From Melieria omissa (lineage: Eukaryota; Arthropoda; Insecta; Diptera; Ulidiidae), in NCBI GenBank assembly GCA_963971225.1, contig OZ020270.1, positions 21,649,689 to 21,713,688 of the forward strand: DNA of 64,000 nt. The letters run 5' to 3'. This document shows, piece by piece, positions 52,109 through 63,860 of the stretch (positions within the stretch are counted from its first letter, which is position 1; each line of letters starts with the position of its first letter). Below the pieces are notes generated by a model. The model was not told the origin of the DNA. It did no database searches and saw nothing but the letters and a program-made list of their open reading frames with translations. A program made the position numbers and the translations under genes.

Positions 52109-53500
52109 ATGGTTAAACTCGAGCTGCTGAAGGTAGACCAGCTGAAGAAGGAGCTTGCTGCCTGGAATTTGCCGACGGCTGGCGGAAAGGTGGAGTTGCA
52201 GTTGCGCTTGCGAGAAACATGTGAGGCATGAGGCGTCGATTGGACTGTGCACGAGTTCGGAGCGCAAGAACAAGAGGCGTCGGCCAAAGTGGAGGAATCG
52301 CCTGCGGGTGCTGCGGCGATGCTAAGTACGGCTGCAGCGGCTTCGCCACCACAAGCAATGGACATGAGCCAGCTTATGGTTGCAATGAGAGGCATGTTCG
52401 AGACTTCAAATCGTGAAAATCGCGAAATGTCGGCGCAGATAGCGGCGCAAATGGAGGCGAAGCTGGAAACTACGAATCTCGAAATTTCGGCAAAAGTCGA
52501 GACTGCAAATCGGGAAATGTCAGCAAAACTTGAAAATGCAAATCGGGAGTTGTCCAGCAAGCTTCAGGAAAATTCTGCGCGCTTGGAGCAGAAAGTGGAG
52601 GAAATCTCAGACAGGATTAATGGTAAAGTCGAGCACCTGGAGACGCGGGTAGAGCACTTGGATAAACGAGTCGACGACCTAGATGATTCCCTGAACAAAC
52701 GAGTTGATAGTCTGGAAGACTCGATGAACAGAAAAATGGACGAGCGGCTTAGGGAGATACAGCCGCGAGAATGGTTGCCGCCGGTTCCAGAAAGTGTTGC
52801 CCCCCGAGCAGAAGTGCCTAGTTATGATGGGACTACACCGTTCACATTCAAGCTGCAATTCGACCTGGCTGCTCTGGAAAATCAGTGGACCGATGTAAGG
52901 AAAGGTCGGAGATTGGCGCTGGCTCTTAAAGGTGCTGCTGCTGAGGTAATAAAATCAGTTCCAGAATGTTTACGAAGTGAGTACGAGACCGTCATAAGGG
53001 CGCTGGCAGCCAAATACAGCGACGAGCACAACAGAACGCTATACTACTGTGAGCTGAAGAATCGCAGGCAAAAGGCCAACGAGGCGCTGCAGGCATATGC
53101 AGCAGACATTGAGCGGCTCGTACAGCTGTGCTACCCGTCCTTCGGCGCTGATGATCTCGAGAGGATGAAGATTGAGGCGTTTATTGAAGGTCTTCATGAT
53201 CCGGAGACACGTCGCAGTGCGTTGATGATGGGCAAGCCGACATTTAGGGAGATGGTGACCAGCGCGATGACATATGAGGCGACATGGATTGGGAGCACTC
53301 GGTATGCACCTGCAAGGATACGCCAGATCCAGCCAGACAACGACATTACGATCAAGGCCATAAGCTCTGAGCCACCGGACAGGCCACGGGTGGTCTCCTC
53401 TAAAGTTGTTTGCTGGGTATGTGGCAAGCAGGGCCACATAGTTATCACGAGACTGCCGCCAACGAAAGAGGTGTTCCCGTTCTCGATCGCAATCACCTGA
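52109..53500 (+). pseudogene. GypL gag
   Basis: ATG at 52109; SAP-like helices (LKVDQLKKELAAWNLP), TGA at 52229-52231 (CGA in the 33.5 kb copy), a long heptad-rich coiled coil (about 52400-52740, ISDRINGKVEHLETRVEH..), capsid-like domain (TFKLQFDLAALENQW; ALAAKYSDEHN; IEAFIEGLHDP) and a zinc knuckle CWVCGKQGHI whose last Cys is lost where the sequence jumps (53450-53500). It would form the particle; not functional here. Confidence 0.87.
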
Positions 53501-53569
53501 AGCGAGGAATGCTGACAATCGAGGCTCAGCCAACAAGCGCAGGGCTGAGGACGAGGAGCCGTTAAGCTA

Positions 53570-56500
53570 AACCGGGTCAGCCCAAAGGGGCGTGAGCTGA
53601 TCCCCACAATCTGCCGCCCCACCATCCTTGTCTCACAGCTGAAACGACAGCCCAGCAGCTTGACAATTGAGGGAAGGATAGATGGAAAGTTGTTCGTGTT
53701 GACACTGGATACTGGAGCGTCATATTCGATCATAAAAAGGAAGCTGCTGAAGAACTGGGAACCGCTGCATGGCGTACAGCTGCGGACTGTGACTGGCGAG
53801 CGCGCGCCGGTAAGAGGGAAAGTTACAAAAACGATTGCTATCGGCACCAGCAGCCTGGAACATGAGTTCATCGTCGCGGATATAATGGACGACGTGATTA
53901 TCGGCGTGGATTTCATGATTAGGCACGGTTTTACGCTGGACCTGAAGGAAAATGTGCTGAGATATGCCAACGTTGAATTCCCGCTGCACACCGGCTATGA
54001 GCGAAGCGTGGCGGTAAGGAAGGTTGTATCGTGTCAACACAGGAGGATACCAGCGAATTCTGAGGCGATTGTGTGGGCAAAGGTGGACGAGGACGATAGG
54101 ACGAGTCGGCTGTGGGTAGTAGAAGCACCGAAACAAGGACACGACAACATCATCATCGGACGTACATTAGTGGAACCTAAAAATGGCAGAATACCAGTCA
54201 GAATACTGAACCCCCTGAATGCACCCAGATATGTCGGGAAAGATGAGGTAATTGGCGAGTGTAAGGAAGTTGTAGCAGTGGTCAATTGCGAGAGTAGCCC
54301 GCCTGGAGGTAATAAAAAGAGCGGCTTTAACATGGACGCCATACCGCAGGAGAACCAGTGGAGCAGCGAGTTGACGGCCAAGCAGAAACAGAAGGCGAGG
54401 TCACTCTTGCAGCACTATGGGTCAATATTTGCGGCAGAAGCAGGCGGAAGAACAGCCATAGTGAAGCACAACATCGACACCGGAAGTGCAAAACCGATTC
54501 GCCAACCGCCAAGATGAGTTCCTCTGGCCAAGAGGGAGGAGGTCACAAATTTGATCGAGAACATGCGGAAAGACAAGGTCATAGAGCCTTCTTCGGGTCC
54601 CTGGTGCTCGCCGGTCGTGCTAGTCAAGAAAAAAGATGGCAGTACCCGGTTTTGTGTGGATTATCGGAAGCTCAATGATGTGACCAAGAAGGACAGTTAT
54701 CCACTACCTCGGATCGATGACACCCTGGACACACTGTCAGGCACGCAGTGGTTCTCCACGCTCGACTTACGCAGCGGCTATTGGCAGGTAGAGCTTGCAG
54801 ACAAGGACAAGGAGAAAACGGCTTTCAGTGTTGGCGATGGTTTGTGGCAGTTCACCGTCATGCCGTTTGGACTCTGCAACGCACCAGCAACATTCGAGCG
54901 GCTAATGGAACGCGTGCTAAAAGGGCTGCATTGGCGGACGTGTCTGGTATACCTCGACGACATAATCGTGATGGGCAAAAGCTTCGACGACCACCTGGAA
55001 AAGCTGAAGGAGGTATTCGAGCGGATACAAAAAGCTGGGCTTAGACTCAACCCAAAGAAGTGCTCACTGTTCCAAAAGGGGGTCAAGTATCTGGGTCATA
55101 CGGTTTCCGCCCGCGGAGTACATACGGATGAAGGCAAAATCACGGCGGTGAAGGCGTGGCCTCGGCCTCGCAATCTACACGAACTCCGCAGTTTCCTGGG
55201 CCTGTGCACATACTACCGCCAATTTGTTACGGGATTCGCGAACATAGCCAGCAGCTTGCACAAACTGACGAAAAAGAGCCAAGCTTTCGAGTGGAACGAG
55301 GAGCAGGAACAGGCTTTTGCACGTCTGAAGGAAAAACTGTGCAGTGCTCCAATTCTGGCCTTCCCTGTACCTGGGGAGATGTTTGTGCTGGATACAGATG
55401 CAAGCGGGAATAGTATTGGCGGTGTGCTATCACAGATAATAGACGGCCAGGAACAGGTGATAGCGTACTACAGTAGGGTTTTATCGAAACCGGAACGCAA
55501 TTACTGTGTGACACGGAGAGAACTGCTGGCGGTATTGGACTGCGTGAAACACTTCCACAAATATCTGTATGGACAAAGGTTTCGCCTGGGGCAGATCATA
55601 CGGCATTGAGATGGCTCCTGAACTTTAAAGATCCTGAAGGCCAATTGGCGCGGTGGATCGAGCGGCTGCAGAGCTACGACTACACGGTAGAGCATCGCAA
55701 GGGCAGTAGCCATGGAAATGCCGATGCCTTGTCCCGCCGTCCGTGCAAAGTCGAATGCAGGCAGTGCTCGCGAGCCGAAAGCAAAGAACAGATAGTGGAC
55801 GTTCGGTTGGTAAGCGTTATGCCAGAGGAAGAGTGGTTGGTGGAGAGGCTACAAAAAGACCAGCGTGAGGATGCGGATCTTGCAAAAATCGTCGAAGGAA
55901 AGGAGCAAGGCGCACGTCCAGACTGGCAGGAGATGGATGGTGAAAGCCCGATCGCTAAGGCTTACTGGGCACAGTGGAATAGTCTGCGACTGAAAGAAGG
56001 ATGCCTGTACCGCGAATGGGAGAGCGCGGATGGTCGGACCAGCAACTCCCTAATGGTAGTGCCGAAATGCAGAATCAACGAGGTCATCGAGGCATACCAT
56101 AACGACTCCAGTGGAGGGCACCTGGGTATCACCATAACCGTCGCCAAAATAAAAAGATGATTCTACTGGGTAGGATGTCAGGAGTCTGTAGCCGAGTGGA
56201 TTAAGAGCTGCGACCGATGTTCAGCCGCGAAAGGGCCGACAAGAAAATCTCGAGGCCGCATGCAGCAGTACAACGTGGGAGCGCCCTTCGAGCGGATTGC
56301 TATGGACGTCGCCGGCCCATTCCCAACTAGCACTCAAGGCAACAAATATGTGCTGGTTGTAATGGATTACTTCAGCAAATGGCCCGAAGTGTACCCTATT
56401 CCTAACCAGGAGGCTACTACGATCTCGGAAAAGCTGGTAAACAACTGGGTAGCCCGGTTCGGAGTTCCGTTGGAGTTGCACTCAGATCAAGGCCGGAATT

Positions 56501-57165
56501 TCGAATCTGCGGTATTCAAGGAAGTGTGTGAGCTGCTGTGGATAAAGAAAACGCGTACCACTCCTTTGCATCCACAGTCCGACGGCATGGTGGAACGCTT
56601 TAACCGGACACTGGAGGAATACCTGCGGAAAGTGGTAGGCAGGAATCAAAAGGATTGGGACAAGCATATCCCCCTGTTCCTGATGGCGTATAGATCAGCC
56701 CCGCACCACACGACATCACTCACTCCAGCCCGAGCAGTGTTCGGCACAGAGTTGCGGTTACCCGCTGACTTGAAGTTCGGGGTAGTCAGCACGACGGGAG
56801 GCGCTAAGACGGACTACGTGGTCAATAAGCGGGCGGAACTGTAGGAAATTCACCAGTTTATAAGGAGCTGCACCAAACTGGTCAGCGATAAGGCGAAAGC
56901 CAGATACTATCTACGGGCCAACTCAGCAGGGTTCCAAGAAGGCGATTTGGTAATGCTCTACAACCCGCAGCGGAGGAAAGGTTTGTCTCCGAAACTTCAA
57001 GCGTCATGGGAAGGACCATACGAAGTCGTGACCAGGATTAACGACGTAGTATACAGGATTCAACGTTGCAGCAATAGAGGCGCTAAGCTGAAGGTAGTCC
57101 ATTTGGAGCGCCTGGCGCCTCATCACAGCGGAGCCTCGGCACTTGTTCGGGACGAACAAGTCTAA
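53570..57165 (+). pseudogene. GypL pol (protease, RT, RNase H, integrase)
   Basis: Protease TLDTGASYSIIKR near 53700; RT from 54551 with DYRKLNDVTKKDSYPLP, FSTLDLRSGYWQV, VMPFGLCNAPATFE, LVYLDDIIVM (~54960); RNase H VLDTDASGNSIGG; integrase zinc module (H-X3-H.. CDRCSAAKG), core MDVAGPFPTS, LHSDQGRNFE, DGMVERFNRTLEEY; C-terminal PKLQASWEGPYEVV. Breaks: TGA at 54515, frameshift near 55590 in RNase H, TGA at 56158, TAG at 56841. The 61-64 kb copy has CGA at the 56158 site and GAG at the 56841 site, so those two stops are private to this copy. Confidence 0.9.
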
Positions 57166-57505
57166 GTGGTGGGCAGTGTAACGATAAGACAGTCTGTCGC
57201 TGTGCAAAGCAACCCTGCCGCTACGTGCCGTGCTATAACCCAATCTGGCAACGACGGCCGCGATAGTAACTTTTAGTCCAACCTGGCAATGATGGAAACT
57301 TTTAGTCCACTCCGGAATGTGCGGGAATGATCTGCGCGATGGCCTGAGAGGTATAAAAGGCAGCCGGATGCGGCGCAGCGAGTCAGTCTGGTTTTGACAA
57401 GTGAAGTTGCCACACGGAGTAATAAAGCAAATACTTAAGTGTACGAACAGTAAGGTGTAAACTGTGAATAATAAAGTGACTGTTGGTTTTTAATTGGCTG
57501 CGTTC
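57164..57505 (+). repeat. GypL polypurine tract and truncated 3' LTR
   Basis: AAGTGGTGGGCAG (57164-57176) then TGTAACGATAAG.. from 57177 to GGCTGCGTTC at 57505, where it stops short of the LTR end and DD37E sub-repeats begin. It has one of the two U3 repeats found in the 5' LTR. Confidence 0.87.
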
Positions 57506-57712
57506 TGCGTTATAAATTCGTAGTGAGAATGCGTAAATTCAAAATGAGAAATATAAATTCGTAATGAGAATGCGTAAATTCAAAATGAGAAATATAAATT
57601 CGTAATGAGAATGCGTAAATTCAAAATGAGAAATATAAATTCATAATGGGAATACGTAAATTCAATATGGGAGAAGGAAAATTTTAAATGAGAACTATGT
57701 ACGAGTACTAAC

Positions 57713-58456
57713 TATGCAGTGCGTACCGCGTTATATGGAAACCGCGCTATAAGAAACTCAGAATTAGTACAAATCATATCATTCGTACCGCGTTATATGG
57801 AAACCGTCTACCGCGTTGTATGGAAACCGCGCTATAAGAAACTCAGAATTAGTACAAATCACATCATTCGTACCGCGTTATATGGAGACCAATAAATACA
57901 AAAGAAAAGGTAAATTAAAAATTATTTTTATTGAATTCATCTTTTCTTTTATTGAACGTTCTTTTGAAGGTTTAAACCCCTAAGCACGCCTTTGATTTTT
58001 CGAAATGAAGGTCCTAGCTGGTAGTTTTTTCCAATATAATGTCGTCTCATCGGCGTTAAAAATCTGATCAGGTGAATAACCTCCTTCATTGATAATTCTA
58101 GCTAGCTACAGCTTATAATTTTCGCCTTAGTATCTATTGAGGCCGGTTCCCCTTGAAACTTAATATTGTGCAATGTGTAACATACCTTTTTTAGTTTTTC
58201 AAACCATCCTTTCTCGTACTGCTCTAAGACGATTGAAACCGAAGCCGTAAACGGCTAAGAGATAAGCTTGAATGTTTATATAAACATATCCAGTTAAAAC
58301 CATTCATTGGGTGCACGGAAAGAACTGATGGGACGTTGTTGAAGGGAAACCCCGCTGTAAGAGTACCGCGTTATAGGAGGGCTGTCGAAATTTTAGCTCC
58401 GCGTTATATGGAAACCGCGTTCTGAGAGTACCGCGTTATAGGAGGGTTGACTGTAT
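57713..58456 (-). mobile_element. pogo/Tigger-like remnant
   Basis: Right end ..TACCGCGTTATAGGAGGGTTGACTG then TA; the left part has repeated TACCGCGTTATATGGAAACC units and a possible CAGTGCGTACCGCG start. On the minus strand near 58045-57965 a DDE segment reads NADETTLYWKKLPARTF, the Asp motif of pogo/Tigger/jerky transposases. Stops and gaps elsewhere; the rest of the transposase is gone. Confidence 0.65.
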
Positions 58457-58499
58457 AAGGTTTATTTTTAGTATGAGAAACTTTTATTATATGAATTCA

Positions 58500-59010
58500 A
58501 AAGAAAAAGAAAAAATAGTCGAAAACTGCATGACGATTACGTATCCAAGTTCCATTGCATGATTCTCGATGATGAAGCCTTCTCTAAGAAGGACTTCAAG
58601 CAGTTGCCTGGGAATGCCTATTTCACTGCAAACAATAAGAATGGAACACAAAGAAAATACTCCGAAGTGAAATACACCAAATTTCCAAAACGCTTCATGG
58701 TTTGCCAAGCTATTTGCACCTGCGGTCTACGGAGCAAGGCGTTCATTACGACAGGAACAATTAACTCTATGTAGAATTTATATAGAAGATTGCTTGCAAA
58801 AAAGCCTTCTACCATTTGTTGAATAGCACAAAGGGACAGTTTTATTTTGGCCAGACCTAGCGACAAGCCACTACTCTAGTTCAACTATGGAATCGTATGA
58901 AGAAAATTGTGTCACTATGGTCCCAAAAGAGGCAAATCCTCCCAAATGCCTGGAACTTCGGCTTATTGAAAGATATTGGGCTATAATGAAGCAAACCTTA
59001 AGAAAAAAAA
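58500..59010 (+). pseudogene. DD37E transposase catalytic remnant
   Basis: First Asp in MILDDEAFSKKDF (58559), then RFMVCQAICTCGLRSKAF; after a frameshift, the second Asp in FWPDLATSHYS (58854-58856) and the third acid in LRLIERYWAIMKQTL. I count 37 residues between the second Asp and the Glu, and about 94 between first and second Asp. That spacing defines the DD37E ('mosquito') branch. The N-terminal DNA-binding part is not recognisable. Confidence 0.75.
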
Positions 59011-59632
59011 ACTTAGTTTGCAAAAATGATGTACAGTTCTGAAATCGATGGAAGCAAACCTATGCAATAGTCACCGAATGTACTGTCCAGTCTCTAACTA
59101 AAAACGTTGAGAAAAATATTAAAAAATGTTGTAACCACTAATTATATTTCATTAAATTATTTCGTAAATTAGAGTTAAGGATATTTATAATAAACTGCAG
59201 TTTATTTTAGTAAAATCAGACTATAACCTTTTTTAATGTGTCCTTAAAAATTCTAAATTTTTTCTGGTTCACTCCTTAGTTTTATTTTATGAAGACGACT
59301 GATTTTTTATTATCTTTTATGTGATATTTTTTAATATTCTTTATGTACAGTAGCACAAATGCATACTTGTGCAGGACTCTAAACCAAACCAAGAACCAGT
59401 GGGAAAAATATTCTCATTTTGAATTTACGCATTCTCATTACGAATTTATATTTCTCATTATGAACTTACGCATTCTCATTACAAATTTATATTTCTCATT
59501 TTGAATTTACGCATTCTTATTACGAACTTATATTTCTCATTATGAACTTACGCATTCTCATTACGAATTTATATTTCTCATTATGAATTTACGCATTCTC
59601 ATTTTGAGGTTGAAAAGGTGTAGTTACTACAC

Positions 59633-59870
59633 ATTTGCACTTTGTCGTCTGGCCAGACGAAATATGGGTGAGGCTTTTCACAAAGGCAAAGCGCAATGAC
59701 AGATTAAGTTTATTATGTTTATTTAGTAGGCAACGTATGTAAGTATATATATATACAAATTATGTTCATATATACTTACTTCCCTACAAAAACACTACTA
59801 CTGAAATAAAACACAAGAAAATCGTTTTAATGTCCATCAATTTGGCTTTATTGGAAGGATAATTTTATGC
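59633..59870. other. No gene recognised
   Basis: Short stretch between transposons; contains a TATATATATA run near 59745. May include the end of the following mariner derivative (CCCTACAAAAACACTAC near 59782). Confidence 0.4.
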
Positions 59871-59872
59871 CA

Positions 59873-60259
59873 TTAATGTTTAAATATGATTTCGGGCATG
59901 TGGCCGCCGCGGCTGGCTCGAATAAAGCCAATTCTACAGGTCCAATTTTCAGTTGATGGACAAAGCTCCAATTGCTGTGCACGGTGGCGAATCGATTCAT
60001 TCGGGTCCTCTTCAACATTTTGCTCTACAGCGGCAATTGTTTCTTCGGTGCGCACTGTTCGACGTCTCTGCGGATGCGTATTATCACATAGAGTAAACGT
60101 AGTGCGAAAACGACCCATGGTTAACCGAATTAATTGCTCTGATGGACGATGTCGACCATAAAATGGACGGAGCTTGCGGTAAACTTCGCGAACTGAACCA
60201 TTATTTTCGAAATAAATTTGCACGATTTGCAAGCGTTGTTCTTTTGTCAACCTGTTCAT
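59873..60259 (-). pseudogene. Mariner-superfamily transposase, internally deleted
   Basis: Starts MNRLTKEQRLQIVQIYF at 60259 (helix-turn-helix part; PQRRRTVRTEETIAAVEQ) and reads to LCPSTENW, where it passes straight into a family C-terminus, IGFIRASRGGHMPEIIFKH. The ~230-residue catalytic region is missing, leaving the fusion in frame. Upstream, GGGTGTTTTTTTTAGAGG (minus, 60372) is likely the element end. Probably a non-autonomous deletion derivative. Confidence 0.82.
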
Positions 60260-60399
60260 GATGAAATGGCAAACCAAACTGAACATAAATGACATTAGAG
60301 TTGTCAGATTTGACCACAAAATGCCAGTTTTATCTCTATTCGAAAAACAAACCTCTAAAAAAAACACCCTATATAACTGGTAGTGTATAACTGATATAT

Positions 60400-60864
60400 C
60401 TGTTAGGGTCCGGAACAAAGTTTCAGTTAGATTTGTTCAGAGCGTGTGAAAAATCTGACGGAAACTCTTGTGTAAATGTGATTTTGTATCACCTTCCAAT
60501 GCACGCACTTTAAAGCCTGAACAAGCGTATAGCCATCTCGCTCACTTAGTTAGCTATGACGGATATATTGGTTAGACATAACAGGTAGTCCTAACGTATA
60601 TATTTGTTAGGACTAACGTACAAATCGGGTACATATAAACCGACATATCAGTTAGATCTACCACGTAGTCCTAACGTATATATTTGTTAGGACTGTTTCA
60701 GTAAAGACAAATTTTTATAACAATATTTGTTTAATGTATTTGTTTTAATATTTATATTTATATTTGTTTATATAATTTTATATTTAGTATTTTATGTTTT
60801 GTTTTAATATTTGTTTTAATAAATAACATTTCATTCATCAACGTTAAGCTATGTAATTGAATAT
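60400..60864. repeat. AT-rich region with duplicated stem-loops
   Basis: AGTCCTAACGTATATATTTG plus TTAGGACT forms a 28-bp hairpin at 60587-60614 and again, identical, at 60667-60694. 60425-60465 matches 262-300 inverted. No gene. Confidence 0.6.
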
Positions 60865-61221
60865 TGTTACGAATAATAGTTCTAGTGGGCTGATACGTAT
60901 CACTGGATTGTGTAATTTGAAAACAAAACAACTTTAATTATCCAAACGCGGTCAATAAAAACCAACACTTTTACCCTTCACTGTCTTTACACTTAATTAT
61001 TTGCTTAATTACTCCGTGGGGCACCTTCACTTGTCAAAATCAGACTGACTCGCTGCACCGCACCCGGCTGCCTTTTATACCTGTCCGGCCATCGCACAGA
61101 TCGTTCTCGCACATTCCAGAGTGGACTTCCATTATCGCGGTCATCATTACCAGGTTGAATTATGGTACGGCGCGTAGCGACAGGGTTGCTTTGCACAGCG
61201 ACAGACTGTCTTATCGTTACA
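60865..61221 (-). repeat. GypL 3' LTR (minus)
   Basis: 357 bp, plus-strand TGTTACGAATAATAG..CTTATCGTTACA. The outer flank is ATAT (60861-60864). The adjoining polypurine tract on the minus strand is AAGTGGTGGACAG. Confidence 0.9.
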
Positions 61222-61232
61222 CTGTCCACCAC

Positions 61233-63860
61233 TTAGACTTGTTCGTCCCGAACAAGTGCCGAGGTTCCGCTGTGATAAGGCGCCAGGCGCTCCAAATGGA
61301 CTACCTTCAGCTTAGCGCCTTTATTGCGGCAACGTTGAATCCTGTATACCACGTCGTTAATCCTAGTCACGACTTCGTAAGGTCCTTCCCATGACGCTTG
61401 AAGTTTCGGAGACAAACCTTTCCTCCGCTGCGGGTTGTAGAGCATTACCAAATCGCCTTCTTGGAACCCTGCTGAGTTGGCCCGTAGATCATATCTGGCT
61501 TTCGCCTTATCGCTGACCAGTTTGGTGCGGCCCCTTATAAACTGGTGAATTTCCTCCAGTTCCGCCCGCTTGTTGACCACGTAGTCCGTCTTAGCGCCAC
61601 CCGTCGTGCTGACTACCCCGAACTTCAAGTCAGCGGGTAACCGCAACTCTGTGCCAAACACTGCTCGGGCTGGAGTGAGTGATGTCGTGTCGTGCGGGGC
61701 TGACCTATACGCCATCAGGAACAGGGGGATATGCGTGTCCCAATCCTTTTGATTACTGCCTACCGCTTTCCGCAGATATTCCTCCAGTGTCCGGTTAAAG
61801 CGTTCCACCATGCCGTCGGACTGTGGGTGCAAAGGCGTGGTACGAGTTTTCTTTATCCCCAGTAGCTCACACACTTCCTTGAATACCGCAGACTCGAAAT
61901 TCCGGCCTTGATCTGAGTGCAACTCCAACGGAACTCCGAACCTGGCTACCCAGTTGTTTACCAGCTTTTCCGAGATCGTAGTGGCCTCCTGGTTAGGAAT
62001 AGGGTACACTTCGGGCCATTTGCTGAAATAATCCATTACCACCAGCACATATTTGTTGCCTTGAGTGCTAGTTGGGAATGGGCCGGCGACGTCCATAGCA
62101 ATCCGCTCGAAGGGCGCTCCCACGTTGTACTGCTGCATGCGGCCTCGAGATCTTCTTGTCGGCCCTTTCGCGGCTGCACATCGGTCGCAGCTCTTAATCC
62201 ACTCGGCAACAGACTCCTGACATCCTACCCAGTAGAATCGTCTTTTTATTTTGGCGACGGTTTTGGTGATGCCTAGGTGCCCTCCACTGGAGTCGTTATG
62301 GTATGCCTCGATGACCTCGTTGATTCTGCATTTCGGCACTACCATTAGGGAGTTGCTGGTCCGAAAATCCGCGCTCTCCCATTCGCGGTACAGGTATCCT
62401 TCCTTCAGCCGCAGACTTTTTGTCCAGTAAGCCTTAGCGATCGGGCTTTCGCCGGCCATCTCCTGCCAGTCTGGACGTGCGCCTTGCTCCTTGCTTTCAA
62501 CGATTTTTGCAAGATCCGCATCCTCACGCTGGTCTTTTTGTAGTCTCTCCGCGGACCACTCTTCCTCTGGCATAACGCTTACCAACCGGACGTCCACTAT
62601 CTGTTCTTTGCTTTCGGCTCGCGAGCATTGCCTGCAATCGACTTTGCACGGACGGCGTGACAAGTCATCGGCATTTCCATGGCTACTGCCCTTGCGATGC
62701 TCCATCGTGTAGTCGTAGCTCTGCAGTCGCTCGATCCACCGCGCCAATTGCCCTTCAGGATCCTTAAAGTTCAGGAGCCATCTCAATGCCGCATGATCTG
62801 TACGCAGGCGATACCTTTGTCCATACAGATATTTGTGGAAGTGTTTTACGCAGTCCAATACCGCCAGCAGTTCTCTCCGTGTCACACAGAAGTTGCGTTC
62901 CGGTTTCGATAAAACCCTACTGTAGTACGCTATCACTTGTTCCTGGCCGTCTATTATCTGTGATAGCAAACCGCCAATACTATTCCCGCTTGCATCTGTA
63001 TCCAGCACAAACATCTCCCCAGGCACAGGGAAGGCCAGAATTGGAGCACTGCACAGTTTTTCCTTCAGACATGCAAAACCCTGTTCCTGCTCCTCGTTCC
63101 ACTCGAAAGCTTGGCTCTTTTTCGTCAGTTTGTGCAAGCTGCTGGCTATGTTCGCGAATCCCGGAACAAATCGGCGGTAGTATATGCACAGGCCCAGGAA
63201 ACTGCGGAGTTCGTGTAGTTTGCGTGGCCGGGGCCACTCCCTCACCGCCGTGATTTTGCCTTCATCCGTATGTACTCCGCGGGCGGAAACCGTATGACCC
63301 AGATACTTGACCTCCTTTTGGAACAGCGTGCACTTCTTTGGGTTGAGTTTAAGCCCAGCTTTTTGTATCGAATACCTCCTCAAGCTTTCCCAGGTGGTCG
63401 TCGAAGCTTTTACTCATCACGAAAATGTCGTCGAGGTACACCAGGCACGTCTGCCAATGCAGCCCTTTTAGCACGCGTTCCATTAGCCGCTCGAATGTTG
63501 CTGGTGAACTGCCACAAACCATCGCCAACACTGAAAGCAGTTTTCTCCTTGTCCTTGTCTGCAAGCTCGACCTGCCAATAGCCGCTGCGTAAGTCGAGCG
63601 TGGAGAACCACTGTGTGCCTGACAGCGTGTCCAGGGTGTCATCGATCCGCGGTAGTGAATAACTTTCCTTCTTGGTCACATCATTGAGCTTCCGATAATC
63701 CACACAAAATCGGGTAATGCCATCCTTTTTCTTGACTAGCACGACCGGTGAGCACCAGGGGCCCGAAGAAGGCTCTATGACCTTTTCTTTCCGCATGTTT
63801 TCGAACAAATTTGTGACCTCTACCCTCTTGGCCAAGGCGGACAGTAGGTGGAGCAATCTT
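61233..63860 (-). pseudogene. GypL pol, second copy
   Basis: Minus strand from the RT N-terminus to the pol end: DYRKLNDVTKKESYSLP, FSTLDLRSGYWQVE, a small deletion and frame breaks at 63360-63540 (the FTVMPFGLCNAP region is lost; LVYLDDIFVMSKS remains), then open over 716 codons from 63383 through RNase H (VLDTDASGNSIGG, RTDHAALRWLL) and a whole integrase (H..H..CDRCAAAKG, MDVAGPFPTS, LHSDQGRN, DGMVERFNRT) to the stop at 61233. Better preserved over integrase than 53570-57165. The upstream part is cut off at ~63860 by another element. Confidence 0.9.

Larger units (their letters stand above)
51594..57505 (+). mobile_element. GypL, near-complete Ty3/gypsy provirus (defective)
   Basis: 5' LTR, tRNA-Leu-type primer site, gag, protease, RT-RNase H, integrase and a truncated 3' LTR. 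It inserted at ATAT within the sub-repeats of the DD37E element; at the right, DD37E sequence resumes (ATAAATTCGTAG) after loss of ~120 bp of LTR. At least four premature stops and one frameshift. Reference copy for the six other GypL pieces in the window. Confidence 0.92.
57506..59632 (+). mobile_element. DD37E Tc1/mariner element with sub-repeated inverted ends
   Basis: Left end arrays (57511-57700) of ATAAATTCGTAATGAGAATG / CGTAAATTCAAAATGAGAA, ~38 bp each, and their inverted counterpart at 59408-59610; the outermost tip is AGTAACTACACCTTTTCAACC (left tip at 51557, displaced by GypL). Encloses a broken transposase and a pogo-like remnant. Confidence 0.75.

Noticed and set aside
53194..53991. 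265-codon minus-strand ORF opposite GypL gag/protease
   Set aside because: Shadow of the sense strand, which carries clear Gag and protease motifs.
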